From positions 93,929-157,928 of the forward strand of contig WBUL01000011.1 of NCBI GenBank assembly GCA_008933735.1: a DNA stretch of 64,000 bases, given 5' to 3'. Shown here piece by piece: positions 8,509 to 17,121 of this stretch; the stretch's first letter is position 1; each line of letters begins with the position of its first letter. A model generated the notes under the pieces. It saw only the letters and a program-made list of their open reading frames with translations, searched no databases and was not told the origin of the DNA. The translations under genes and the position numbers were made by a program. This DNA comes from Anaerolineae bacterium (GTDB lineage Bacteria > Chloroflexota > Anaerolineae > Aggregatilineales > J027).

Positions 8509-11363
8509 TACAGATGCTCCGCCAGCACCTGCACCGGATGCACGGCCCTGCGTGCTGTTCCGTCCGCAATTTGATGACGGCAGGACGTTCCCGGTGCGGC
8601 AATGATAACCGAAACTTCAGCAGCACGAATCGCCGGGAATAAACGGTCTTCTCCGCAGGCCAGCGACAGGTCGTAATGCTCTTTTTCGTAGCCAAACGCC
8701 CCGGCCATCCCGCAGCACCCGCTGGGAATTTCTTCCACGATGGTATCTGGAAGCCTGCCTAACAGGGACATCATGGCCTGGGTGCCAATCGCCGCTTTTT
8801 GATGGCAGTGACCGTGCACCAGGATTTTTTGCGGGGCGGGGGGAGCGGCAAAGGGGATTTCCGTGCGGCTCAAAAATTCCTCGATGAAAAATGTGTTGGC
8901 CGCGACCGCCCTGGCTTCCTCGTTCCGCAGAAAATCAGGATATTCATCCTTCAGCGCGGTCACACAGCTTGGCTCAACCCCCACAATCGGGATGCCCTGC
9001 TGCACATAGGGATAAAGCAGATTCACGTTGTGCGCGGCGTTTGCACGTGCCTGTTTGAGCAGCCCTTTAGAAATCAGCGGGCGGCCGCAGCAGCGCCGAT
9101 CCTGGACGATCAGCACCTCGTATCCTGCCGTCTCCAGCAGCCGTACTGCCGCCTGTCCGATTTCCGGTTCGTTATACAGCAAAAAGGTATCGTCCCACAG
9201 CACGACTTTTTTCAGGCTGGTTTTCCTGGGATGTCTGGCGAACCAGGTGCGGAAAGTCTGCTTTGCCAACGGGGGCAGCGCCCGCCGCCGATCAATTTTC
9301 AGCCAGGAGTCCAGCACCGCTCTCAAAATTGGACTGCGGAAAGCCCAGTTGGTCAGGGAGGGAACACGGCTCCCGACAGCATTCCAGAGTGCAATGTTCC
9401 CAAACAGGCGGCTGCGAAGCGGCGTACCGTGTGCAGCATGGTAATGGGCTAAAAATTCATACTTCAATTTTGCCATATCGACCAGCGACGGGCATTCCCG
9501 CTGGCACGCCTTGCATTCCAGACACAAATCCAGCACCTCATAGACTTCGCGGCTCAATAACCCTTCGACGCCCAACTGCCCGGACATGGCCGCACGAAGG
9601 GTATTGGCACGTCCGCGTGTGGAATGGGCTTCGTCACGGGTCGCCATGTAAGAGGGACACATGACACCCGTCTCCGTTTTGCGGCATACACCCTGCCCAT
9701 TGCACATTTCGACCAGTCCGGCAAAACCGCCATCGCGGGCAAAATCGAGATACGGGCTGGTGATTGTATACGGGGTCTGGTAGCTGACGTTAAAGCGCAA
9801 AAACTCCGGCGCCCAGGGTTCGGGCGCATCCACGATTTTGCCCGGATTAAATATGTTGTTCGGGTCAAACAATCCTTTGACCTGACGGAATGCCTGGTGC
9901 AATCTTTCGCCGTAAAGCTGCTGGTTGAAGTAGCTCCGTGCAAAACCTTCGCCGTGTTCGCCAGTTGTTGTGCCGCCGTAGCGAATCGCAAGCGCCGCGA
10001 CCCCCTGTGAAATCTGCCGCATCTGGTCAATCCCCTGCTGCGTTTTGAGATTAATCAACGGATTGATATGCAAGCAGCCTGCCGAGGCATGGGCATAAAA
10101 GGCAGCCTCTGTTCCAGCATCACGGCAGATTTTCTCAAATTCCAGCGCATAGTCGGCCAGATTTTCTACAGGAACCGCCGCGTCATCCACAAAAGCGAGC
10201 GGTTTGGCATCCCCGCGTTTGCTCATCAGGATGCCCAGGCCGGCCTTCCGCACCGCCCATACATTGGCGACGGCTTCCGGCGTGGTGCAGGCAGTCATCA
10301 CCTGTTTTCGCAGTACATCCGCCAGTTTTTCTCGCTGAGCAGTCAGTTCGGTTTCGTCATCTCCCGCAAATTCGACCACCAGCACAGCACGGGGGTTGCC
10401 CTCAATAAACGTCAAACGGCGGTTGTATTCGGGTATCTGGCGAGTAAGATGGTTAAAATACTGGTCGATCAACTCCACCGCGGATGGGCGAAATTCAAGG
10501 ATATAAGGCACAAGTGCCAGCGCTTCATAGAGCGACTCAAATTGAATCACCAGCAGTTGAGCGTGTGCAGGGCGTTTCACCAATCCCAGTTTGATAGAGG
10601 TAATGAGTCCCAGCGTGCCTTCGCTGCCGACCATCAGCGGCGCGAGATTGAGCGATTCGCCGCGCTGAAGCTGAAGCAAAATACGGTTCAGGTTGTAGCC
10701 CGCCACATTGCGCCACGTTTTGGGATAGCAGGCGGCGATTTCATCCTTGACCTGTTCAACCAGGGGGGGAATTTCGCGGTAGAGCCGTCCTTCCAGCGTA
10801 TCCTGCGTTTGCAAAAGGGCAAGTTCCTCTGGCGATTTGGGGCCAAAACGCACCTGATTGCCATCCGCCAGTACCACCTCCACCTCTTTCACGTGGTCGG
10901 CCATCATGCCATACACAATGGAATGAGAACCGGTGGAATTATTGCCCGTCATGCCGCCGAGAGTGGCGGTCATGCTGGAGGCCGGGTCGGGCCCAACCAT
11001 GAGCGGCAGCAGAGCACGGTTCAGCGAATCCAGCACCATCCCTGCCTGCACACGCACCCACCCGGCCTCGCGGTTCAGTTCAAGGATGCCGTTCAGGTGG
11101 CGCGAATTATCCACGACCACTCCTGGCCCAATGGTCTGACCAGATAAACTCGTACCGCCGCCGCGTGGCACAATCGACGCACCGTGACGGGCAACGATGC
11201 GGACAATCTCCACCACATCGGCGTCATCTTCAGGAAAAACCACCCCCATCGGCAGCACGCGGTAGCTGGAGGCATCCGTGCTGTACAGGTTGCGCGTCAC
11301 CAAATCCGCTTTGACCGTGCCGCGTATACGCCGCAGTTCGCCGAAAAGCGGCTCGTCCTTCAT
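8508..11363 (-). CDS. FAD/Fe-S 2-hydroxyacid dehydrogenase (GlcD-GlcF-like fusion)
   Basis: This 951-residue protein fuses a VAO/PCMH FAD-binding domain (about 40-180, with VPRGGGTSLSGQTIGPGVVV), an FAD-oxidase C-terminal domain (about 210-500) and a GlcF-like Fe-S half. It has CNGQGVC near 550, CLECKACQRECP near 612-624, and two CCG modules (RCCGRPL near 757; GCCGMAG near 882). Such fusions oxidise D-lactate, D-2-hydroxyglutarate or glycolate and pass electrons to the quinone pool at the membrane. As last gene of the sugar-acid operon it would consume the lactate or glycolate released by the upstream hydrolase. The start overlaps the stop of the FAH gene (ATGA). The substrate is inferred. 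Confidence 0.88.
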   Translation of the reverse strand: MKDEPLFGELRRIRGTVKADLVTRNLYSTDASSYRVLPMGVVFPEDDADVVEIVRIVARHGASIVPRGGGTSLSGQTIGPGVVVDNSRHLNGILELNREAGWVRVQAGMVLDSLNRALLPLMVGPDPASSMTATLGGMTGNNSTGSHSIVYGMMADHVKEVEVVLADGNQVRFGPKSPEELALLQTQDTLEGRLYREIPPLVEQVKDEIAACYPKTWRNVAGYNLNRILLQLQRGESLNLAPLMVGSEGTLGLITSIKLGLVKRPAHAQLLVIQFESLYEALALVPYILEFRPSAVELIDQYFNHLTRQIPEYNRRLTFIEGNPRAVLVVEFAGDDETELTAQREKLADVLRKQVMTACTTPEAVANVWAVRKAGLGILMSKRGDAKPLAFVDDAAVPVENLADYALEFEKICRDAGTEAAFYAHASAGCLHINPLINLKTQQGIDQMRQISQGVAALAIRYGGTTTGEHGEGFARSYFNQQLYGERLHQAFRQVKGLFDPNNIFNPGKIVDAPEPWAPEFLRFNVSYQTPYTITSPYLDFARDGGFAGLVEMCNGQGVCRKTETGVMCPSYMATRDEAHSTRGRANTLRAAMSGQLGVEGLLSREVYEVLDLCLECKACQRECPSLVDMAKLKYEFLAHYHAAHGTPLRSRLFGNIALWNAVGSRVPSLTNWAFRSPILRAVLDSWLKIDRRRALPPLAKQTFRTWFARHPRKTSLKKVVLWDDTFLLYNEPEIGQAAVRLLETAGYEVLIVQDRRCCGRPLISKGLLKQARANAAHNVNLLYPYVQQGIPIVGVEPSCVTALKDEYPDFLRNEEARAVAANTFFIEEFLSRTEIPFAAPPAPQKILVHGHCHQKAAIGTQAMMSLLGRLPDTIVEEIPSGCCGMAGAFGYEKEHYDLSLACGEDRLFPAIRAAEVSVIIAAPGTSCRHQIADGTARRAVHPVQVLAEHL

Positions 11364-12208
11364 GCCCGTGAGTCCCTGACCATGTGGTTAGAGAGACGCC
11401 CCAGTTTCTCAACTTCGACCACCACCTCATCACCGGGCTTTAACCAGGAGGCATCTTTCATGCCCAGGATCACCCCGGATGGCGTTCCGGTCAAAATCAC
11501 ATCTCCCGGTTGCAGCGTAAAATGCTGGCTGAGGTAGCTGACAATTTCCGCTACTGAGAAAATCATGTCTGCGGTATTTGAATCCTGACGCAGGTCCCCA
11601 TTCACCCAACATTTGAGGAAAAGATTTTGCGGGTCGCCCACCTCGTCCGCCGTCACCAGATAGGGGCCAACCGGCATAAATTTATCCGGCGTTTTGCCCA
11701 GAAGCCACTGGCTGGTACGCAACTGAAAATCACGGGCACTCAAGTCATTCGCGGTGAAGTAGCCAAATACATAATCAAGCGCCTGAGTTTGTCTCACATT
11801 GTAGGCTGTTTTGCCGATCACCACACCGAGTTCAACTTCGTAATCACACTTTTCTGATTTTGCCGGAAGCGGAATATCTTCACCCGCCGCCGCCAGCGCA
11901 TTACTGAACTTGGAAAAAACAATCGGGACTTCGGGGATTGGCGCGTTGGTTTCTTCGGCATGGCGGCGGTAATTCAGCCCAATGCAGATAATCTTGCCGG
12001 GGTTCGTTACACAGGGAGCGTACCGGAGCTGGCTTTCATCCAGCAGGGTAGAGGCAGAGATGTGTTTGAGCGATTCCAGGCCGCTCGCCAGCACCGCATC
12101 GATTGAAGCCGGGGCATTTTGCGCGACAGCAGCGACATCAATCACGCCTTTGTCCGTTTTGATTCCGAGCCGAATTTCATTGTTGTGATAAAAGTTGAGT
12201 AGTTTCAT
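11360..12208 (-). CDS. Fumarylacetoacetate hydrolase-family protein
   Basis: This 282-residue protein has the FAH catalytic core: KIICIGLNYRRHAEET, SNALAAAGEDIPLP, metal-binding acidic residues in CDYEVELGVVIGKTA, FTANDLSARDFQ, and the C-terminal GDVILTGTPSGV. The family covers 2,4-diketo-3-deoxy-fuconate/rhamnonate hydrolases (giving pyruvate plus lactate), 2-keto-3-deoxy-arabinonate dehydratase, acylpyruvases and decarboxylases. With SDR, dehydratase and lactate-dehydrogenase-type neighbours, the diketo-deoxy-sugar-acid hydrolase role is the best guess. The ribosome-binding site is AAGGAAACC. It lies 11 bp after ilvD-type gene and overlaps the next gene by 4 bp. Confidence 0.87.
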   Translation of the reverse strand: MKLLNFYHNNEIRLGIKTDKGVIDVAAVAQNAPASIDAVLASGLESLKHISASTLLDESQLRYAPCVTNPGKIICIGLNYRRHAEETNAPIPEVPIVFSKFSNALAAAGEDIPLPAKSEKCDYEVELGVVIGKTAYNVRQTQALDYVFGYFTANDLSARDFQLRTSQWLLGKTPDKFMPVGPYLVTADEVGDPQNLFLKCWVNGDLRQDSNTADMIFSVAEIVSYLSQHFTLQPGDVILTGTPSGVILGMKDASWLKPGDEVVVEVEKLGRLSNHMVRDSRA

Positions 12209-12219
12209 CAGGTTTCCTT

Positions 12220-13935
12220 TTAATGATTCCCGTGCGGCACATCCGCACCGGATTTTCCTACCAGAAAATCAAAATCCGCACCCAGGTTGGCCTGCTGTAC
12301 ATGCTCCAGGAACATGCTGACGTAGCCGCGTTCGGTGTACGGCGGGCGCGGCCTCCAGGCAGCACGGCGGCGGGCTAACTCTTCCTCGCTGAGGTCGAGC
12401 TGCAAACGGCGATTCGGCACATCAAGTTCGATCATGTCCCCATTTTGAACCAGCGCCAGCGTCCCACCAATCGCGGACTCCGGGGCGACATGCAGCACCA
12501 CCGTTCCAAAGGCCGTGCCGCTCATCCGTCCATCGGAAATACGGATCATATCCGATACACCTTCTTTGAGCAGTTTGGCAGGAATATGAAAATTGCCCAC
12601 TTCCGGCATTCCCGGATACCCTTTTGGGCCGACCTGTTTTAAAACCAGCACGCAGCTTTTGTCCACCTCTAAATCCGGATCATCCACGCGGGCATGGTAA
12701 TCGTCAATATCCTCAAAAACCACCGCCCGCCCACGATGCCGCATCAGTTCCGGGGTTGCAGCAGATGGTTTGAGAATCGCGCCGTCTTCGCAGAGATTAC
12801 CACGCAGCACCGCTAGGCCAGCTTCTTTTTTCCAGGGCGAGTCGTATGTGGCGATGACATCACGATTATGGCAGACCGCACCCGCTGTGTTTTCTCCCAC
12901 CGTTTTACCGTTGGCCGTCAGCGCGTCCATGTGAAGATGCGCTTTCAATTCCTGAATGACGGCAGGCAGACCGCCCGCGTAGAAAAAGTCTTCCATCAAA
13001 TAGTAACCCGACGGCATCAGGTTGACCAGCAGCGGCATATGGCTACCCAATCGATCAAAATCTTCCAGGCACAGGTCAACCCCTACACGCCCCGCAATCG
13101 CCAGCAGATGCACCACAAAATTCGATGATCCGCCCACTGCCGCGTTGATCTTAATAGCATTTTCAAAGGCATCACGTGTCAGAATCTGCGAGATTCTGAG
13201 GTCATCTTTGACCATCTGCACAATCCGGTTACCGGAAAGATGTGCTAAGCGGCGGCGGCGCGAATCGGCTGCCGGAATCGCCGCCGCACCGGGCAGGGTT
13301 AGCCCAAGTGCTTCCACCATACAGGCCATGGTGGAGGCAGTTCCCATCGTCATGCAGTGACCATCGCTGCGCGACATACACGACTCGGCTTCCATGTACT
13401 GCTCCATGGTCATGCGGCCCGCCCGCAGGTCATCGGTAAATTTCCACAGATCAGTTCCCGAACCGATGTCTTTTCCGCCGTATTTGCCGTTGAGCATAGG
13501 GCCGCCGTTAACCACCAGCGTCGGCAAGTCCACGCTGCACGCGCCCATGATCGTTGAAGGGGTTGTTTTATCACAACCCGTCAGCAGCACCACCCCATCA
13601 ATGGGATTGGCCCGCAGGGTCTCCTCCACATCCATGCTGGCGAGGTTACGAAACAACATCGTGGTTGGGCGCATCAGCGATTCACCCAGCGACATGACCG
13701 GAAATTCAAGCGGATAGCCGCCCGCTTCATACACCCCCCGTTTGACCATTTCCGCCAGAATACGGAAATGCCCGTTACAGGGCGTTAAATCCGACCAGGT
13801 ATTGCAAATTCCAATGACAGGCCGCCCGTCGAATACATGGTCTGGGTGTCCCTGATTTTTGAGCCAGCTCCGGTAGGCAAAACCAAGAATATCGTACTTG
13901 CCAAACCAGGTCTGGCTGCGTAATTTTTTACTCAT
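12220..13935 (-). CDS. IlvD/Edd-family sugar-acid dehydratase
   Basis: This 571-residue protein carries the family signature GCDKTTPSTIMGA. Candidate cluster ligands are Cys53, Cys121 and Cys194; their spacing (68 and 73) equals what I recall for the [2Fe-2S] L-arabinonate dehydratase subgroup, which points to a sugar-acid dehydratase rather than dihydroxyacid dehydratase. DGRMSGTAFG near the C-terminus carries the conserved serine. The reaction is dehydration of an aldonate to a 2-keto-3-deoxy acid. The ribosome-binding site (GAGGTAG) overlaps the stop of the upstream SDR gene. The exact sugar (arabinonate, xylonate, fuconate or similar) cannot be read from sequence. Confidence 0.88.
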   Translation of the reverse strand: MSKKLRSQTWFGKYDILGFAYRSWLKNQGHPDHVFDGRPVIGICNTWSDLTPCNGHFRILAEMVKRGVYEAGGYPLEFPVMSLGESLMRPTTMLFRNLASMDVEETLRANPIDGVVLLTGCDKTTPSTIMGACSVDLPTLVVNGGPMLNGKYGGKDIGSGTDLWKFTDDLRAGRMTMEQYMEAESCMSRSDGHCMTMGTASTMACMVEALGLTLPGAAAIPAADSRRRRLAHLSGNRIVQMVKDDLRISQILTRDAFENAIKINAAVGGSSNFVVHLLAIAGRVGVDLCLEDFDRLGSHMPLLVNLMPSGYYLMEDFFYAGGLPAVIQELKAHLHMDALTANGKTVGENTAGAVCHNRDVIATYDSPWKKEAGLAVLRGNLCEDGAILKPSAATPELMRHRGRAVVFEDIDDYHARVDDPDLEVDKSCVLVLKQVGPKGYPGMPEVGNFHIPAKLLKEGVSDMIRISDGRMSGTAFGTVVLHVAPESAIGGTLALVQNGDMIELDVPNRRLQLDLSEEELARRRAAWRPRPPYTERGYVSMFLEHVQQANLGADFDFLVGKSGADVPHGNH

Positions 13936-13940
13936 AAAAA

Positions 13941-14756
13941 CTACCTCAATTTTGATGACTCTTCCGGCAAATCCGGAGATTCTTCCGGGATAGGGCTGCT
14001 AATCGACCAACCGCCATCCACCACAATATTTTGTCCGGTAATCTGTCGCGCCTGCGGCGAAGCCAAAAATAACGCGGCGGCCACAATGTCCTCCACATAG
14101 CCGACCCTTCCTGTAGGGTTGACCGATGCCCAGTTCGATTCATAGTTTGGATCATCCAACTGCGTGCGTTCGGTCAGAGTTGCGCCGGGGCAGATCGCGT
14201 TCACGGTGATACCATACTGCCCCAATTCCAGGCCCAGCACACGAGCGAGATGAATGATCGCCGCTTTGGTAATGCCGTAGGTACTGAGATTGGGATATGC
14301 CTGTAACCCTGTCACGGATGCCATCAGCAAGATCCGTCCGTTGCTGGTTTTTCGGGCGATCATTTCGAGAGCAGCAGCCTGCGCCGTAAAATAGGTGCCG
14401 CGCAGATTCACGCCAGTGACACGGTCAAAAGCGTCCGGGGTGTAATCCAGAAATGGGCCAAAATTGGTAATGCCCGCGTTGGCAATCAACACATCCAGCC
14501 GCCCGAAACGCGCCGCCGTTTCCCTGACCATCTGGCGCACCGCTGCCACATCGGCAATATCCTGCCCACAGGCAGTGACCCGTTCCGCACCGACTTCCTG
14601 GTTGATTTTTGCCGCCGATTCAGCCGCCAGGTTGGGGTCAATATCATTCAGGGCAACATAGGCACCTGCCCGTGCAAATGCCTGGCACAGCCCATAGCCG
14701 ATGCCCACGCCCGCACCCGTCACCAGCACCCCACGACCTTTATAAGAAACTTCCAT
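13941..14756 (-). CDS. SDR-family dehydrogenase (sugar or deoxyketo-acid)
   Basis: This 271-residue classical short-chain dehydrogenase has VTGAGVGIGYG for NAD(P) binding (about residues 12-22), the LIANAG motif, a catalytic serine in LLMASVTG, YGITK as the YxxxK pair, and VNAICPGATLT. In this operon it could oxidise the free sugar to its lactone, or act later on the 4-hydroxyl of the 2-keto-3-deoxy acid. The C-terminus has a short Ser/Glu/Pro-rich tail (PIPEESPDLPEESSK) beyond the usual end of the family. It is 10 bp after the SMP-30 gene and 5 bp before the dehydratase. Confidence 0.9.
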   Translation of the reverse strand: MEVSYKGRGVLVTGAGVGIGYGLCQAFARAGAYVALNDIDPNLAAESAAKINQEVGAERVTACGQDIADVAAVRQMVRETAARFGRLDVLIANAGITNFGPFLDYTPDAFDRVTGVNLRGTYFTAQAAALEMIARKTSNGRILLMASVTGLQAYPNLSTYGITKAAIIHLARVLGLELGQYGITVNAICPGATLTERTQLDDPNYESNWASVNPTGRVGYVEDIVAAALFLASPQARQITGQNIVVDGGWSISSPIPEESPDLPEESSKLR

Positions 14757-14766
14757 AAGGCGTATC

Positions 14767-15630
14767 TCACCCTTTAAATCGATAAGCTCGGATTCCTTTT
14801 ACCCCTGGTTCAGCCACAAAAAGATTCCCGGCCATAGGTTCTTGTTCGCGCTGCTCCGGCGTCATATGTTCGGCGGCGGTGGTGATATACAGTTTGTCCA
14901 GATTTTCTCCGCCAAAGGCACAGGCGGTCACCTGGGAGGCGGGCAAATCGATCTGCGCCAGTACTTCAGCAGTGTGCGGATTCCAGCGGCGCACATACCC
15001 CACGCCGTTATGAGCAATCCACAACATGCCTTCAACATCAATCGCCAAGCCGTCCGGCCAGCCTGCATCCTCAGGGGTCCGGATCGCCGTTCGCGCATGA
15101 CTGATCTGCCCGGTCTGAGGGTCGTAATCAAAAGCGGTCACCGCCCGCTGGTGCGAATCGATATAGTACATCGTGTTTTCCCACCAGCCTAATCCATTGG
15201 AAACGCAAATCCCATCCAGCATTTTGTGAACCGTTAAATCCGCATCCAGGCGGTACAGGCTGCCGATACAGGGTTTGCCCGAAAAGGTCATGGTGCCAGC
15301 CCAGAAGCGTCCGGCGGGGTCACATTTACCATCGTTAAAACGGGTATCCGGCGGACGGTCAGCGGGGTTTGCTACAATTTCAAGTTTTCCGGTGTTCAGA
15401 TCAAAGGCCGCAAACCCATCTCGCACTGCCAGCATCACACCACCGGAAGCACGGGGAACAACAGTCCCAACCGGCTGGCCGACGGCGTAGGCTGTATCAG
15501 TATTTGCCACGGGGTCAAAAACGTGCAGGGTTCCTTCCAGAATATCAACCCAGTATAAAATACCATCCCACAGCGGCCCTTCTCCCAGATTAGCGCGGGC
15601 AGAAAGGCACAACTTTGCTTCAATCATCAT
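14767..15630 (-). CDS. SMP-30/gluconolactonase-family sugar lactonase
   Basis: This 287-residue six-bladed propeller has family hallmarks: ANLGEGPLWDGILYWVDI at the N-terminus, RFNDGKCDPAGRFWAGTM (metal and catalytic region), ICVSNGLGWW, and PDGLAIDVEG. It hydrolyses sugar 1,4- or 1,5-lactones to the aldonate, using a divalent metal. It is the first gene of the sugar-acid operon. ATG codons at 15630 and 15627 are both served by GAGGGAAAA. It follows the terminator of the binding-protein gene. Confidence 0.9.
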   Translation of the reverse strand: MMIEAKLCLSARANLGEGPLWDGILYWVDILEGTLHVFDPVANTDTAYAVGQPVGTVVPRASGGVMLAVRDGFAAFDLNTGKLEIVANPADRPPDTRFNDGKCDPAGRFWAGTMTFSGKPCIGSLYRLDADLTVHKMLDGICVSNGLGWWENTMYYIDSHQRAVTAFDYDPQTGQISHARTAIRTPEDAGWPDGLAIDVEGMLWIAHNGVGYVRRWNPHTAEVLAQIDLPASQVTACAFGGENLDKLYITTAAEHMTPEQREQEPMAGNLFVAEPGVKGIRAYRFKG

Positions 15631-15654
15631 TTTTTCCCTCAGTCAAACAAAACC

Positions 15655-15679
15655 CTGGCTATCGGGGAATTATAGCCAG
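15655..15679 (-). terminator. Terminator after the binding-protein gene
   Basis: CTGGCTAT and ATAGCCAG form an 8-bp perfect stem around a 9-nt loop. On the minus strand it is followed by GGTTTTGTTT. It sits just past the stop of the substrate-binding protein and before the SMP-30 start, so it may end or attenuate transcription entering the sugar-acid operon. Confidence 0.7.
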
Positions 15680-15695
15680 AGAGCGCAGCAGCACG

Positions 15696-17000
15696 CTAAT
15701 TTACCACATCTGCCCCACCCGGTTTGAGGTCAGGTACTTCGACAAAATCTGTCAGGGGCAGGATTCGTGGCAGCAAACCAGAATCAGTTTCCACAAATTG
15801 AATCGCGCCGATGCGGGTAAAATGAGGTTCGCGGGATGTCTCGCTGTAGGTCAGGGTGATGACTCCATCCAGAGCAGAAAAGGTCTGACCGCTGGTCATG
15901 CTGTCGTAAAATGTTCGTCCACTGAGATTCTCAAATCCAACGCGGTTAATCGTGCTGATCATGATGTCTCGGTACGCATCCACCGCCGCCCACGCCACCA
16001 GATAGGCAACATTGCGGGTCTCCAGCGCCTCTACCGCGTTTTCAGCCTGTGGCAGACGATTTTGTGACCAGTAATTGACCACTGTTTGAATGCCGGGATG
16101 CTCAACTTCGTCCCACCACAGATAGGGAAGCTGCCCTACAATGCCGTTGGTCGCTTCCCCGCCAAGCTGCATGACGGAAGTATCCAGCACGATATTCGGC
16201 CCTGCAACCAGCACCTCATCACGTAAACCGAGGGCAGCCAGGGTTGCGGCAACCTGTGCCGGGCCATTGGCAACGCTGGTCGTATAAATGATGTTGGCGC
16301 CACCATCGAGTACACCCTGCACCATCGGGGAAATATCTGGCACCCCAGGGAAGAAGTAGCGTGCGCCAGCATAACCAACCCCTTTGCTTTCGCAGTACGC
16401 TCGTGCTTCGTCGGAATCACTCGATTCGCCCAGTGCACCTAAAAAGCTGACATGCCCTATCACTGGGTCACCTTCGATGCCAAACTGCGCCCAGTTTTCG
16501 CTGATGTAATCGCAGAAGGCTCCAAGCTGATTCATAAACATCGGCGTGACCGAGAAAACCCATCCCGGCGAATCCGCAGCGTCACCGTAGAGTGCCTTTA
16601 AGCTGCCGGACGAGACGACAATCGGGATTTCCTTCTGAGCGGCCTGTTCGCGCAGCAGTTCGGCATCTTCTGTGAGATACATAAACATGATATAGGCATC
16701 CTCACGCAGGGAAAACTCATCCCATGCCGCCTGTGCTGCCTCCTGACTGCCGCCCGTATCGCGGTATTCCATGGCAATCGCCGCGCCGCAGATTCCACCC
16801 TGCTCATTAAAATAAGCAATAGCGTCTTCAAACCCGTTCAGCACGGGCAGGGTGAGCTGGGCGTAAATGCTGCTTAAATCACCGAAATGATAAAAGCGGA
16901 TCGTTTGCCCCGTTAAATCTTCGACACATTCCGTATTTGCAGAAATTGGCGTCATGCTCAACACCAGCAGCATGACCAGCACAGTCCATATTCTGTTCAT
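15696..17000 (-). CDS. ABC substrate-binding protein, Leu/Ile/Val-type (periplasmic-binding fold I)
   Basis: This 434-residue exported protein has a signal peptide (MNRIWTVLVMLLVLSMTPIS) followed by a Peripla_BP_6-like domain: GFEDAIAYFNEQGGICG, EYRDTGGSQEAAQAAWDE, GHVSFLGALGES, and PDISPMVQGVLDGGANIIY. The start at 17000 has the strong site AAGGGAGTGG; an in-frame upstream ATG gives 10 more residues without a comparable site. No permease or ATPase lies beside it; the Liv genes at the right edge are 46 kb away. The ligand is unknown; position before the sugar-acid operon gives only a weak hint. Confidence 0.88.
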   Translation of the reverse strand: MNRIWTVLVMLLVLSMTPISANTECVEDLTGQTIRFYHFGDLSSIYAQLTLPVLNGFEDAIAYFNEQGGICGAAIAMEYRDTGGSQEAAQAAWDEFSLREDAYIMFMYLTEDAELLREQAAQKEIPIVVSSGSLKALYGDAADSPGWVFSVTPMFMNQLGAFCDYISENWAQFGIEGDPVIGHVSFLGALGESSDSDEARAYCESKGVGYAGARYFFPGVPDISPMVQGVLDGGANIIYTTSVANGPAQVAATLAALGLRDEVLVAGPNIVLDTSVMQLGGEATNGIVGQLPYLWWDEVEHPGIQTVVNYWSQNRLPQAENAVEALETRNVAYLVAWAAVDAYRDIMISTINRVGFENLSGRTFYDSMTSGQTFSALDGVITLTYSETSREPHFTRIGAIQFVETDSGLLPRILPLTDFVEVPDLKPGGADVVN

Positions 17001-17121
17001 AACCACTCCCTTTTTGGAGATTATCGCCAAAAACCTGATTTCTGCGCGAAGACCCAGTGACTTCTTACACTACTCTGAGAAACCGCCCCGTATTCTAATG
17101 AAAGTCAAAAGGAAATTATTG

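Noticed and set aside
10068..11147. 359-codon plus-strand frame
   Set aside because: It lies wholly inside the FAD/Fe-S dehydrogenase gene on the other strand, and its translation is His/Gln/Arg-rich as antisense frames here typically are.
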